The notes beneath the pieces were generated by a model, which saw nothing but the letters and a program-made list of their open reading frames with translations, was not told where the DNA came from and made no database searches. Source: Pegea sp. RAD2-039 (Eukaryota > Chordata > Thaliacea > Salpida > Salpidae). Taken from it: a stretch of 64,000 bases of DNA. The position numbers and the translations under genes were made by a program. Position 1 is the stretch's first letter; each line of letters begins with the position of its first letter. This document shows positions 37,101 to 50,400 of the stretch, in pieces. Location: assembly GCA_034620365.1 (NCBI GenBank), contig JAQGEQ010000084.1, positions 1,054,001 through 1,118,000 of the forward strand, written 5' to 3'.

Positions 37101-39749
37101 TTCATGCACGCTTATTAAAGTACTCATTTGTTTGTGCTACAATACAAGTATTTAGTAGAATAACTTGACGTTTCTTTTTACCGTATAGCAAAAATTATTG
37201 TTAAAACTCTATATTCGATTTCTTTAAAATCGCTTAAACTTTCTATATTTACTTGAGCGGTAGCAAAGTTTTTTTTAATCAAATTTTATTTTACATTCCA
37301 ATAATTTAGAATGGTTTTAGTTAATTAATTAGTCATGAGTTACATTTCTAAAATAAATTCTTTGAAATACTTCAATTGCTATCAAGTAAATCAGTCAGTT
37401 TACAGCTGTTTCTAAAGGTTTACTTTTCAGCACAAAAATTATAGCCTAGTAGGTTTGATACTATAAATAACTACCGCAATAGTTAAATTAATCAGCTTTA
37501 ATTAATTTTCAAGTTTATAGAAGATAATCAAAAAAGAAATAAAACTATTTTATGTATTTTTTTATGATGTAACTAATTTCAGCACAAATAAGATTATTTA
37601 GCTGATATTTTATGTCGCGATCAAAATAGAATTAACGGTATTCAAGCTGCTTTTTATATTTTAGATAAAAGTTAATAACATCAAGATTATTGTCTCATAA
37701 ACTTTTTTATCAAGTGCTTTACTTAGTTATGAAAGTTTATGTTGGTTTTTCACTAATCAAATAATATCTTTGTTTGCTTTGCTAACAATTGTTGCAAAAT
37801 AAAACTACTATAATCTAAATGACAATTAGTGTTTCTATAGGTTGATAAAACGGCTTCAACTTGTCAAAAACCTCTAAAGGTCAAAAGTTAAAAATAGTTT
37901 CACATTATATTTCTAGCATAACTCCAATGAAAATTCTAACATTCACCATTTTAAATAAAAATTTAAAGTTAAGATTTTATATGTTTTTAAACTCACTTTT
38001 TCTAATTCTACTAATTAAAATATTTTGGTAGTTATTAATTAGCTACAAGATCATTATAAATGTTCATTTTTACTTTTTAATAATCATAGAAAAACTTTGA
38101 AGTTTACTATTGCAACCTCCAAGATTTTGATTTAAATAAGAGTAATGGTATTACATCATTATCTAGATAATCGTTTTATTGTATCATCAAACTGCTTTTT
38201 TACCTGTTTTAATTTATAAGTGTTTTAAAAGACTTACTTTGCAAAAATGTTCAAATAAATATCTCATTATATTTTGAAGATTTTTCAGAAAAAAAAACTG
38301 GAATTCTCTAGCTACCTTAACAGTTTAAAACAATCAAACTGCTACCATAAACACTAAATCAAATTTCGAACTATTCCACCAACAAGCTGTAAAAAAGTGA
38401 TGAATATTATTCAATTTATTATTGTTTTTTTAATGTAAGTTTTAAATGTTTATACGTTTTTAAAAAGCTTTCATAAACATTTTAACTATCTTGATATATG
38501 AGTTTAATCACATCATTAAAACAATTTTAGTCGGTAATCTTAAGTTTTGAAGAATTTAAGTTTTTTACTATTTCTCAGCATAAGAAAAATTATCTAGAAA
38601 ATTCCAAATCTTAAAACCTACAAAATAAATTTCTAAGAAAAACTGTGTAACTAAAGAAATATTCTTTACAACGATCGTGAGTAGTTACAAAAATACAAAT
38701 AATTATATATATATAATAATATAAAATACAAATATAAAATATGGGTAGTTAATGGTCATCATATTTTAGATAGAAATTTTTAAAAATATTCTTTGAAAAT
38801 TGTTAAGCTAAAGTCAAGTATTTTAGCTTTAAATTATCTGTAAACTGTAAAAATAGATATCTTATCTGAAATTCTTAGTTGTAAGTAAAGTTTCTTTGAA
38901 AATATCTGGCTCTATGAGAAACTAAATTCTCAAAAAATAATTTTGTTTTTTATGGTTTTAAAAAGATTTTGAGTTGATCAAGTAGTCAAGATATATTCTT
39001 TCAATCAAATTTTAATTGTATAAATCTGAATAAAGGTTTTGCAGTCACCAATGTTTGAAAATATGTCAAACAAGTTTATATTTTGTTATAAAATCATTAA
39101 ATATAAGGAAATTTGTCTCAACTTTTGCTAACTTTTTTAGTAGGCCACTGAGACTTGATCAAAAACTACAAATTCAAAATAACCAAATATTTTCTTCTTT
39201 TAAGTTAATATCAAATAAATTATTTTGATTGCAAAATACAGTAAGCTAATAACAACAATTAGCAAAGTTTAAAAAAATGGTAGAAAGTTTTTAATTTGAA
39301 TCTAAAGAAATAAACAGTTAATCACAGAAATATAAAAAATGCTACTTAATAAGTCTCTTAGTTTGTAATTGAAACAGTAAAAATCTTTTATACAAATATC
39401 AAATCAAAATTTCATAAACTTAGTAAAAGAATTACAATCAGATTTAATTGTCTATTTTAAGAAGTTTTATTAAAGTCTTTATCTAAACGATTGTACTTTG
39501 ATTTCTTCATATGAGATTTAGACTCGTGAGCAGAGTTTAAAAATACTTGACTAAAATTATAAAATAAGAATTATAAAAGAAATATAGGTAATAGCTTTTA
39601 TTAGTTTCTTACTTAATAAGCAAAGAAACTTCTGGAATTTCTTGTTGATGATTTGCAGTTGAAATATCAACTAGAAAGAATAGAGTTTGCTGAGAAAGTC
39701 TCCAATTATATAAAACAGTTTAATGGATGAAATAAAACTGAACAATATT
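34141..39749. other. AT-rich intergenic DNA
   Basis: No supported gene. Slightly GC-richer patches at about 34320-34560 and 35620-35900 have no continuous frame and no tRNA-like promoter boxes. Frames at 34704-34943, 34842-35069 and 36790-36993 are Lys/Phe/Leu-rich low-complexity and are not called. Confidence 0.4.
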
Positions 39750-40520
39750 CTACATTTAATAGTTCTGTCAATAATTTTTCATTCCTCATCAGCGGCAATT
39801 ACTATCTTTAGTTTATCTCTAAACCTTTGTCGGCTATTGTTGGGATCTTTTCAGGTTTTGAACTATCTCCAATATGGATCACGTATAAAAGTCTGGAGGT
39901 TAAATGCGGCGACAATTTCTTCTTCAAAAAGATGTTCAAACCAACTCTCAGTTTGTTTGCTATTTGTAAGAGTCACCGTCTTATTGAGGTGCTTTTTCAT
40001 CTCAAAATTTTTCGTTGATCTTAGCAACCTCTTTGATGAAAAAAGAAGACATCTTCAACTCTCAAGGATGATTCTGTCACAGAAGCAAGATTTAGCGACA
40101 GAAAAATGTTTTTACAAATTGTAATCCTTCTTCAAAATTCTGTTGTTGAATTTGGACAAGTACAAACTCCATAAAAACGATCCCATCAGCCCGCTTGGCA
40201 TCTTTAAATGTATTCAAAAGAATCTTTAATAATGAGTAGCCTCTTCTGTTTCTGCAAACTTCTTATCTATTGCTTGTGAGCTATTTTGAAGAGGTTTTCT
40301 TCACAAGTTTCTCACAACTTGTCACCAAACTATCAACTTTCTTCTTCATTCTTCACTTGAGGTTCCTTCCTGATGGTTGGATTTTGGTGGGAGCACGTGA
40401 AGTGTGGGGTCGTTTACGTTTGATGTCTTGGCAACATCCTCAACAGTCGATTTGGGGGCTTTTAACAATTCTTAATTTTGGCTTTACTTTGCAGCTTAGC
40501 CAAATAATATTTTCAAGTCG
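39750..40520 (-). pseudogene. Decayed protein-coding relic on the minus strand
   Basis: Read on the minus strand, this GC-richer block gives pieces with coding character broken by stops and frame changes. From the 5' side: a piece near 40340-40500 (KRKRPHTSRAPTKIQPSG, then KKKVDSLVTSCEKLVKKTSS) with several stops. Next, a 55-codon open piece at about 40095-40262 (LLKILLNTFKDAKRADG, then FMEFVLVQIQQQNFEEG). Then a 63-codon piece at about 39830-40018 (MKKHLNKTVTLTNSKQTES, then FEHLFEEEIVAAFNLQTFI). The Lys/Glu-rich charged composition contrasts with the Leu/Ser-rich frames on the plus strand (39723-40124, 40270-40539), which are its antisense shadows. The family is not recognised. Retrocopy, transposon-derived protein or dead gene are all possible. 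Confidence 0.4.
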
Positions 40521-40559
40521 TCCGATTTTAAAAACATAAATCTATCAAAATTTAGAGTT

Positions 40560-43500
40560 AGAATGATAAAGTATATGAGTCTAGAAACAGGATTAGATAT
40601 AAATAAAGAAATTTTGTAAATAAAGTTCCTCATTCAACAACTGAATTTCATCGAACATTTTCTCCGCACTTTGTGAAGTAAAAACTTGATAATGTACAAA
40701 ATCTTATTTAGTTTCTAAAACAATCAGTTTGAACTTTGTTTGAAATGTTAACATGCTTAAAACGTTTTCCTGTATGTGATTCTTTCAGAACTAGTTGAAA
40801 AAATCAAATCCTGAAGGCAGTAAAAGCCATAAACTAACAAACTACATGGTTAGGTGGCGATCATGATAACTAACTATCTATCTTATGTCACGGTCTACTG
40901 AGCTTAGAACCAGAAGCCGCTACAACCATATTTTCTAGATAGTGGTGTTTTTCTGCTGATTTCAAATAATTTTTGAAGTTATGTTAATTCTGAGTAAAAT
41001 AAAAGAAAATTTGTTATTTAGTAAAATCTAAACTTTTCTTCTTGAATTTTTTTACAATTAATATATTCAAAAATTTGCTAATGATTTTAATAAACTTTTT
41101 TATTACTATTTAAGAAGAAAAACTTTTGAAGTTATTTAAATTAAAATGATTTTTCAAATTACTTAAATTTTTAAAATAATTTTGATTGAATCTTTTAAAC
41201 TAAATTAAAACTTTTCCATGTTAAACTCATTATTTAAAAATCTAATTTGAACTTGCAAAAACTGTTTTAAAGTTTTTGTAATAAATGTAACTATTTTAAA
41301 AAGATATTTTTTTAAATGTTAAATTTTAGGTAAAGTTAAATCATCAAAAGCCAGTCGTTTAAATGAATACTTTTTTAAAAGAAATTCAAAAATCATAATC
41401 GGCAGCCCCAGATTTTTTGTTCCTAAAATATTCTTGTGAAATCGTTGATTAATATAATTTGATCAATACATTATGACATTATTAACTTATGTTAATTTAT
41501 TAAAAAAAAAGAAACTGTTAAAGAATATATACCTTTACTTTTACTTTGATCTAACATTTGAATAAAATCTTTTCAAGTATCAAAGCGTAGAGCTAAAAAA
41601 CTTTATAATTTCTGAGAAATAATATTTACTTAAAAGCATGATAATTATAAAAAAACTAATTTATATAATTATAAGTTTATCTCGATAAATAAAAGTAATG
41701 CAAAGAAGTTAGTTGTTTTTTTCTTTTATGGCTTTTCTTTTATGATTATTTTAGTAATTTTACTTAACAACATACTATTAACCATCGCTAAAAACTGAAA
41801 GCTTATTTCGTTTTTTAAAAAGCTATTTGTAAAATATATTAATGGAAAAACACACGAAAAGCTCAATTAGAGAAAACTTAACTAAAACTTCAAAGAATTT
41901 CTTTTAAAAGCTGAAAATATGAAAATCTTAAATTCATTAAATAACTTTTTAGTTTAGTAGAATATTCAACCAACTAAACGACGTATTTTCAATGAAAAAA
42001 CATAAAATTATTTTTTACAATCACTAGAAATTCACGCTTTGATGCATTTGTCAAATTGAACTAAAATCAAAATCCGTTTTGATTAATCAACTGTGGGAGA
42101 AAAGGTTCGATGGAATTATATCTATTAAATAAGTATCTAAATTTGGGCCTTGCAAAAGTTTACTGTTCATAATATACAGATATAATAGTGAAGTAAAATT
42201 AAAATTAAAAACAGCAATAATATGTAAAACCAAAACAAATTAGTTTTGAAATTTATATAATTCTGTTTTAATTGGAACTGGCATTAGGTGCTGATAGATA
42301 GAATATATTTTGTTGACAATAAGTAAAACAAATATTGTTGCAAAATATTCAAATTTTGAAATGGGTTTATCTTTTAAGCAGGAAAAATATTTGTTTTTAG
42401 CATTTAGTAAAAATAAAACTATTCTACAAAATTCATTTTATAGAAAGTTAAAAGTTACATAAAACATTAGTAAAAAGAATTTAAAAATTGAATGACTCTT
42501 TGCTAGAAGTGAATGAATAACATTTTATTATTAGAGCAAGAAAGACATCAGCATGTATTCACTGAACTAACAAAAAAGAAAGTTTATACATTAATTCAGG
42601 TTTTATTGTTAGTACAAATACTCTCAATTCTAAATAAATGCCCAGTACTTTGACTTTATGAATCTCATCAGACTTTATCAAAAGAAACCTTTTGAATTTT
42701 ATTGGCTAATATAGCCTCTGTGGAAACTGCATAAAATTGCTATTAGTAATCTGTTAGTTAAATTAAAGAATCTCATAAAGATATTAAACAACATTTTCCA
42801 AGCCCATTTATAGCTGACTTAAAAAGCGTCAGTATAAAATACTTGTTTCATTTAGCAAAAGTATTGATTTTATAAATTAAAAATTTTAATAAACATATTT
42901 TAATTAATATTATAATAGACTAAAATATATTAGAAATTATTTTGATAGTTTGATATTTATTAATAACTTTATTTAGAGTATTTTTAAAATCAAGGCAAAA
43001 AGAAAAAAAAGAAAAGAAAAGTATTTTAAATAAATTAGAAGACTTTTTGCTAGTCTGTCTATTTACTTTATCAAATTGCTACAGCTCTAAAAAGTGTTTA
43101 CATAGCAATAGTGAGTTTTTATTTAGTTTGAAAGCTTGTCAGAAGCAATAAGTGAAAATTTAAAAATGTTTATTTTTTCAGACTGAAACTTTACCTCTAC
43201 ATAAATAATTGCTAAAAAACAAACTCATTAAACAGTTAAACGTTTGAAAAAATATGTTTATAAAACTCTGTATAATTTAATACTATTCAATATGCAAAAA
43301 TAATAGTTTAAACTTAAATTTATTACTACTTGTTTAATTATTTTGTAAAAATATTAAAAACTATAAAGTTAAACTTGTAATAATTTTAAAAATTTGTTCA
43401 ACTATTTAAAAAAGAAATTCAAAAAACTACAGAAAAACAAACTAGTTATTCACAATAAATATAAAGTTCTATCTTTCAAAAATCAATAAGTTCAAAGAAT

Positions 43501-46500
43501 ACTTAGAAAATAATTTTGACAATCAAAAAACTTGGTATTAATTGTATTTATATCTAAAAATAATTCTACCTGTCGTGTTCAAGCTTAAAAAATATTAAAT
43601 ATTTTGTATTAAAGTAAGTAAAGAACAAACACAAAAAACAATTTTTTGAATAATTTACACCTTTATTAATACTTTACTTGAAAACAAAACAGTCAAATAG
43701 CGTAATCGCGCGACTAAATTACGAACAAATTTACTGAAAGATAAAAACCTCATTGACTTGCTATTTGATTCAAAGATGATAAAAATACAAATAAACTTCC
43801 TTTTTAAAGAAAAACAACTTTATAATATTCAAAGAAAAAATTAAGTTTTGGAAGTGAAATTGATAAGAAGATCAAAAATAAAAGTTTTGTTATCACTCAT
43901 TTAGATTGACTTTGTTTTATTCAATCAAATTGAAATAAGCTCATGTAAAATAAAGATAATTAATTTTGACTCTAGTACCTACCATCTTTCTACATTAATT
44001 TCTAAAATCTGCCTTTTGGTGATGCTATTTTAAAACTAATCAATACAGCGGAGAAAGGAAGAGAAAAAACTTCAGAAATTAGAAAAATATTTTAAGCAAA
44101 TTGTTATTCACATAGAAAGTTAAAAAGTGAAACTTAAGACAGCAAGTGGTTGATGGTTTTATTTACTATATTAGCAAAATTTTATTAAACTTTTTTTAAA
44201 GATAAGAATAAAACTGTTAGAGAAATGTTATCAATGTTGTGTAGGTTTTATTAGAATAAATCTATAAGCTTTTATAAAAAGACTTTATTAATACTTGCAT
44301 CTAAAAAAGTGGCTTATACAAAAGCTGTTCAAATCAATAGGTATCACTTCTAATTTGGTTTTTCTAAGTTTTTTGTTCAATTTGAACATGTCGTGATATT
44401 ACTTACTCATAATAACGATTTAATCTCTATTACATGACTCATTGGTTTTATGTTTTATAATTTATTCTCAGATTAATATGTAGAAGAAAAATAATTATCA
44501 GCTAAAAATCTTATGCTGAAAAATATTTTATAAGACTATTAGACAAATGCGAGTTTGTATCAATACAATAAATTTGATTATAAATAAAAATCTCTTCAAA
44601 TTTGTTAAATGCTTATAAAAGATTTCATTACACCAAATAACATTTTATTTCTAAAAAAATTGAAACAGATTATTATAAGAATACAAAAGCTTTATTCTAA
44701 ATAATTTTAAAGAATTAAAATGTTTAAAGTTTTCTGTGTTCAGTTTATTTGTATAATTATTGAAATTTAGCAATAAGCTAAATAATTATTTGAACAAAAC
44801 TTAATCAATTCTATTGGAAATATACTTGACGAAAAGTAACACATTTTTATCACAAAATCCAAGACAAAAGAGTCTTAGAAAAAATTGAAAATGTTTTTAT
44901 CAAATATTATACTAAGTTTATGAAAGTAATAGAAACCTATTTATTAAAATGAAAATTTATATGTTTTAAACTAACTTAAGCTTTTTACAATTTAGGTATT
45001 TACAATACTTTGCTTTAAAATTCTAAGGGTTTGAATACTCAGTTTAGCTGAAGTCTAATAACTGAATCCTTTAAAGGTTTAATTTTAGCTATGTGATGAC
45101 AACACACTTAATAATTTCTTAGTATTGCACTATATTAGTTACTAAGTTTCATATAACTCAAGTGTAATATAAGGGTCTTTTAGATTTTTAATAAGTTTCT
45201 TAAATTGTCAGAAAAGTAATAAAGCGTGTATTTTCTCAAAAAACAAAGTTTAATTTTGTTTTAATTATATGTGACATGTTTCAACAAAAAACTTCTTTAA
45301 GACCTCAAGCAAGTTTGTTAAATGAACGTCTCACTTATGAATAATGCTGTGTAAGTTTTTCGAGAAAATGTTTTCCTAAAAATACAGATCTTATTGTTAT
45401 ATTTAGTTAGGTTTATTTATTATTTAATAGTAGCTGTAATGTGTTTTAATTATTGTCTATAATTAAAACAACAATTAAATCAAAAATGAGCTCATCGTTA
45501 TTTTTCTAAAATACTTAATTTTTACTTGAAGATTATATGGAGCAAATAGTTTTTTGCAGATAATATTAAACAGTTATTAAGGCTTTAGAATAGTTTTATT
45601 TAATTGATTTTTAATAAAAATTGTTTGTGTAAAATTGTACAAAACGAAGAAATTAGTCTTATACAAAGAAATCGAACTTTTGAAGTATTAAAAGTACATA
45701 TTTGATGCATTTACAACTAAACAAACTTCAGAAAGTAGAAATTTGTAACTATATTACAACTAATATAGTAACAAACTAATTTATTATACTAAAAAATGTT
45801 AACAAATAATTAAACAAAACCTTTTTAAAATCGATTATTTGATACGCAGCTATTCTTATTACACTAGATTCACAAAAGCAAATTCTTGCTTGTTAATTCC
45901 TACTTTATTCTTAGTGTAATAGTAATTAAAAGATATCAAGAAATTTGTGAAATGCTTTTATCAAGCCAACTTTCTTTAATTCTTTAAATAAAATGCATAG
46001 GCTATACGCTAAAAAAGTTTCTTTATAAACATTAACATCGCTTGAAAAATTTGAAACTTTTGTGATATTCTTGTACTTTTATCAATTTATGATAATTAAA
46101 AATAAGGCTACAAATAATTTTACAATGATACTTTGTGATACAAGGTAACTTAATGCTTGATAAACGCTTTAACTTCACAATTTTTTAGTGAATATATTAG
46201 CGCCAAAAAAACGTCATGCTTTGATATAGTGTCAGGTTACATAATAACTAGTAAAATTCCACCAAATGTAAATGCTCATTATAAAAAATATTTACAGTTT
46301 GAAATCAAATTTGTTGTTTACATACGCTGACATATCATTCTATCGCTGACATATTTTTTATTGTAATTTCAATTAATTGAATTTTTATTCAGCAAAATTG
46401 AATTAATTTAACGATGTGATCATTATAATATAGTGGGTCATAACCACTAAGAAATTTTCGACAATAAAGTTTTGAAATAAAACAGTTTTGTGATTTTTAA

Positions 46501-47040
46501 ACTCTTTTTAGATTGGTTACTCACTATAAGTGTTACGTTTTATTCATTTACTCTAACTAAGTATGCAAAAAAAATTGTTTAAATAATTTAATTTTTTGCT
46601 CAGATAATCCTATTTATTTTACAATGTATCATGTTCCATCTATAAATTTTTCATTTGCTCAGTAGTAACATGAGTAATAATTAATTAAAAACAGTTTACT
46701 GAAAAACATTTGAATAATATATATTTTAAATCTCTTAGTGAACTTCGCTAACGGAACTTAGTGTAGCAGACTAAAATCATGTTTTTATTCGTCAGTGAGA
46801 TGTGACTACTATTTGTTGAAAGATTTTATGGCTAAAAATTAACCCTTGAATAAAAAGAAATAAATATACAATTTTAAGGTTGAAATTAGACGCTTACGTT
46901 GAAATGCAGTTTTAAACATTATTTTGATCAGCATGTTTACAACTAAAATAAGCTGTTTTTAAGTAACTTTAAGGAAGTTTTCACTTTTCAATTTTAACTT
47001 CATTATAGAAAAATTCAAAAAAAACCAACATTTGCTGTAT
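40560..47040. other. AT-rich intergenic DNA
   Basis: No gene seen. Small GC-richer spots occur at about 40850-40930 and 46730-46800. An AGCGCCAAA motif near 46199-46207 resembles an E2F half-site. None is supported by other context. Confidence 0.4.
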
Positions 47041-47400
47041 AATTCAGGGAGGGAAATAGCAAAAAGAACGGCAATGAAAACAAGCAAATGTGAGCAGCGA
47101 GCAACCTTTTTCACTACATTTCTCTCACTTACCCTTCTCCCAATTTACTTGTTATTCTCTTTGATTCTCTTTATTTGATGACAAACTGTCTTCATCCGCT
47201 ACAAGCTATAAGCCAATCCTAACCTCACTGAAAAACTGACAATAATTCAAGTTCGCCTTCTTGCCATTTATGGCAAACAAAGATAACGAATTTTTTACAC
47301 TTATTTTATTTTTATATTCTTCTTCAACAAAATTTATCTTTACATTTAATACAGATGCGTCACCGCGTTACCATGGTGTTTGACGTCATTAGGTTTGACA
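47041..47400. promoter_or_regulatory. GC-richer island with X-box-like and CRE motifs
   Basis: About 360 bp stands out from the AT desert in base composition. It holds a CCAAT sequence (about 47213), a perfect 7/2/7 palindrome TTGCCATTTATGGCAA (47261-47276), and GTTACCATGGTGTT (47367-47380), which resembles an RFX X-box, directly followed by a full CRE TGACGTCA (47381-47388). No open frame adjoins on either strand within several kb. The features fit a promoter or enhancer, possibly of a non-coding transcript or a distant gene. Function is inferred from motifs only. Confidence 0.4.
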
Positions 47401-50400
47401 AAAACTGATTAAATTGTAAAAGTTTCTTTTACTTGCCTTTTACTTTTCTCTTTTACTGTTTACTTCCAGCTTCTAAACTATAAGCTAATTAGATTTATCT
47501 TATACATAAAATATTGTATAAATAAAACATATTAATATCTATTTAATATTATAGAATGATTATTATATAAACGAAATAACTACTATATTATACAGCTTAT
47601 TATTTTTTTAATTTAGAATCCAAAGCTAAATTATTAAAAATTATCTTTATTTATATAATTTATCTATCATTTAAACTTTACTTGGTAATTCTTACTAATT
47701 TATTTTAAATTATAATTTATATTTTTAATCAAATTCAACTATAAAGTTGTTTTTAATTGTTGTTGATTTGTTAAAATTCAAATTGATGGAACACTTCAGA
47801 ATAAAAACAAAAAAGTTCTAAAATAAAGTCTGTATTGACATTATAAAAATTTCATCTGCTACATGATTATAAGTTTTATTACTTTGATTAAAATTGGAAC
47901 TATAAAATTTCTTCCTCATATAAAGTTTAAACAATATAAAAAAATTCATTTTGTATGCAACATCAAAATTAGAAAAAAAGCAGTGATAAAAAAGTATTAT
48001 AAATTTATATAGTACAAAAACAGGTCTTAATAAAATACCTGAAAATCTATTAACAATAAATAACAAATAATATTTGAATTTGTTTCAAGGATTAAATAAT
48101 TTTTTAGAAAAATACTTCATCATGTGTTTTTTCAAGTAAGTTGCTTTGTAAATTATATTTCAGTTTTGAAACGTTCGATTAAACAAACTCTTGTGGCATA
48201 TATATACGTGTGAAAAACCCTTCAGTAAAGTTTAAAGTACTGCTAAAAATAGGAATGAATTTATAAAGCTTAATATATGCATGTTACTCTTCAACAAACT
48301 TATAAATGTTTCATCTGAAATTAAATGAATACTCAAATAAAACTGGAATATATTTTGATACTTTATACATTGGTTTGAATTTAGTTTTACTAAATATTTA
48401 AAAGATTTCAATTTTAGGATATATATCTGTCTGAGTTTTGAATAATAATTAAAGATGAAATTTAAAAATATTAAATGATTTATATTTTATTTTAGAAAGT
48501 GAAAACATTGAAAAAATGATAAAACTTAATATAGGACTAGATGAATATTTTTAATGTTTGGTTCTTTTAAAGTTTAAGTTTTGTTTATTAAGTGATTTTG
48601 TATATTTTTTGTATATTTTGACTTTTAATTTTTAAAATAATGCTTATTATATTTTTCCGAAATATTTATTTTGTTATAACACTGATTATGTAAAATTACA
48701 AACAAACGAATCGATAAGGTACTATTATAAACTTAAGAAATATTGTAGCTAAAATAAAACCGTTCTGCCATCATTAGTAAAATACTTTTAACTCAAAATA
48801 ATACTTAATAGATTTTAAGCTACCATGAAATAGTATCAATACAATTGTTTCAATTTACTTTTAATTCAAAGGGTGTAGACTGACAACTTAAGTCTGTACG
48901 CAATTTGTAACTTTTTATTGATAAGCTTATAAGGCTTGATCGTAAATATTATGCTTTTTATTATAAATTTAAAAATCTAGCAAATTTACTGTTAAATGAA
49001 GTTATTTATGTTTTTTGTATTTATTTTTAGCATTTTTGTGGTATGGGTAGTGCTTAAAAAGTTTATTTTGTTATAAAGAGCTTTTATTTTGTTGTTTATA
49101 ATTTTTATTTAAAATGTCTTATCACCTTTTGTTGAAATTTTTATGAAATTAATCTTTTAAATTTTCCATACCTAACCCAGATTCAACTTTTAGAAGGAAA
49201 CCTTATAAATAAAAATAAAAGATGCAAAAGTCATTAAATATTTTAGTTTCTTTCAACTTTATTTTAGTTTTGTAATCTGATATTGTTTTTTTCATTTCTA
49301 CTTTTTTTAACTATATAAATATTTAAAAATATTAATTTGATTTACGAACTTTTGGTTTTTGATAATAGTCAAATTTATATTTTATGTGTAGCCAACCGTT
49401 TTGTAAAACTTTATGAAAAAAATTAATACAATTAAAGCTTTTGTTCATTTTCTTTAAGAAAATGCTTTTTAAAAATCGATTGTTGAAAGTTCTGTATTTC
49501 AATCCAACTTTTTATGATTAAATGTTTTAAAGTGTCATGTAAAAATCAAAAAATTCATTCAAACTTTTGGTCTTTTACAATTAGGTCAAGGTAATTAAAC
49601 GGAACAAATTTACGAAAATTCATCTTAAGATATAAACAAAAAGAATTTTGATAAATAAGCACAAAATAAATTTATAGATTTCTCAGAATAAATTTGATTT
49701 TTTTAATTTTGTCAACAGTCCCAAATAAATTTATGAAACTAACAGAAAAAAATCATTTCTTAAAAAAAATGATCCAATTAAATACCTAAAAGAAAAAAAA
49801 AACTTTTTATGCTTTTGTTACAGTTTAGGCAAATATCAAAAATTGTTTAGAAGTATATGTTAATCATAAAAGTTAAAAGATTTTGAAATATTTCTTAAGT
49901 TATACACTTGGTTAAAGTCACATATTGATAATTGAACATTTCTCAAAAAAGTTTTTGAATAGCTAAAAAGTTTTTCAAGCCACTTAGCTGTTATGCGTTA
50001 TTTGTTTTTAAAACACTATTTTTTGCAAATAGGTCATCCACTAATTAAATATTCAATACTATTGATTTAGCATAATTTAGATTTTAAATGTAGCAAATTT
50101 AAAAATAAGAATTTTTACAATTGTTTATAAAAAAACAGTAATCACGAAAACAATTTATCAAGTAGTTTACGTGGTAATGGTTTTTGAATTCTAATTGAAA
50201 TCTGAAGATTGGGTTTCATTTTCTATATATTTTTTCCTTAAATTCAATTTAGGCAAAAAATATTAAAGGAAAATCAAAAAACTAACATTTTGTCATAAAA
50301 TAAGATTTTCAATAAATTACAAAGTGATTAATCATTAAACTTAAAAAACTTTTAATTAATAAAGCTCCAACCAAAAGATTTTATTGGATTTTTTCTTAAA

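Noticed and set aside
39723-40539. Plus-strand frames of 133, 63 and 89 codons
   Set aside because: Leu/Ser/Phe-rich composition typical of antisense to a Lys/Glu-rich coding strand; the minus strand reads better, though broken.
40857-40925. Minus-strand A-box-like sequence resembling a tRNA start
   Set aside because: No B box at the expected distance and no cloverleaf pairing.
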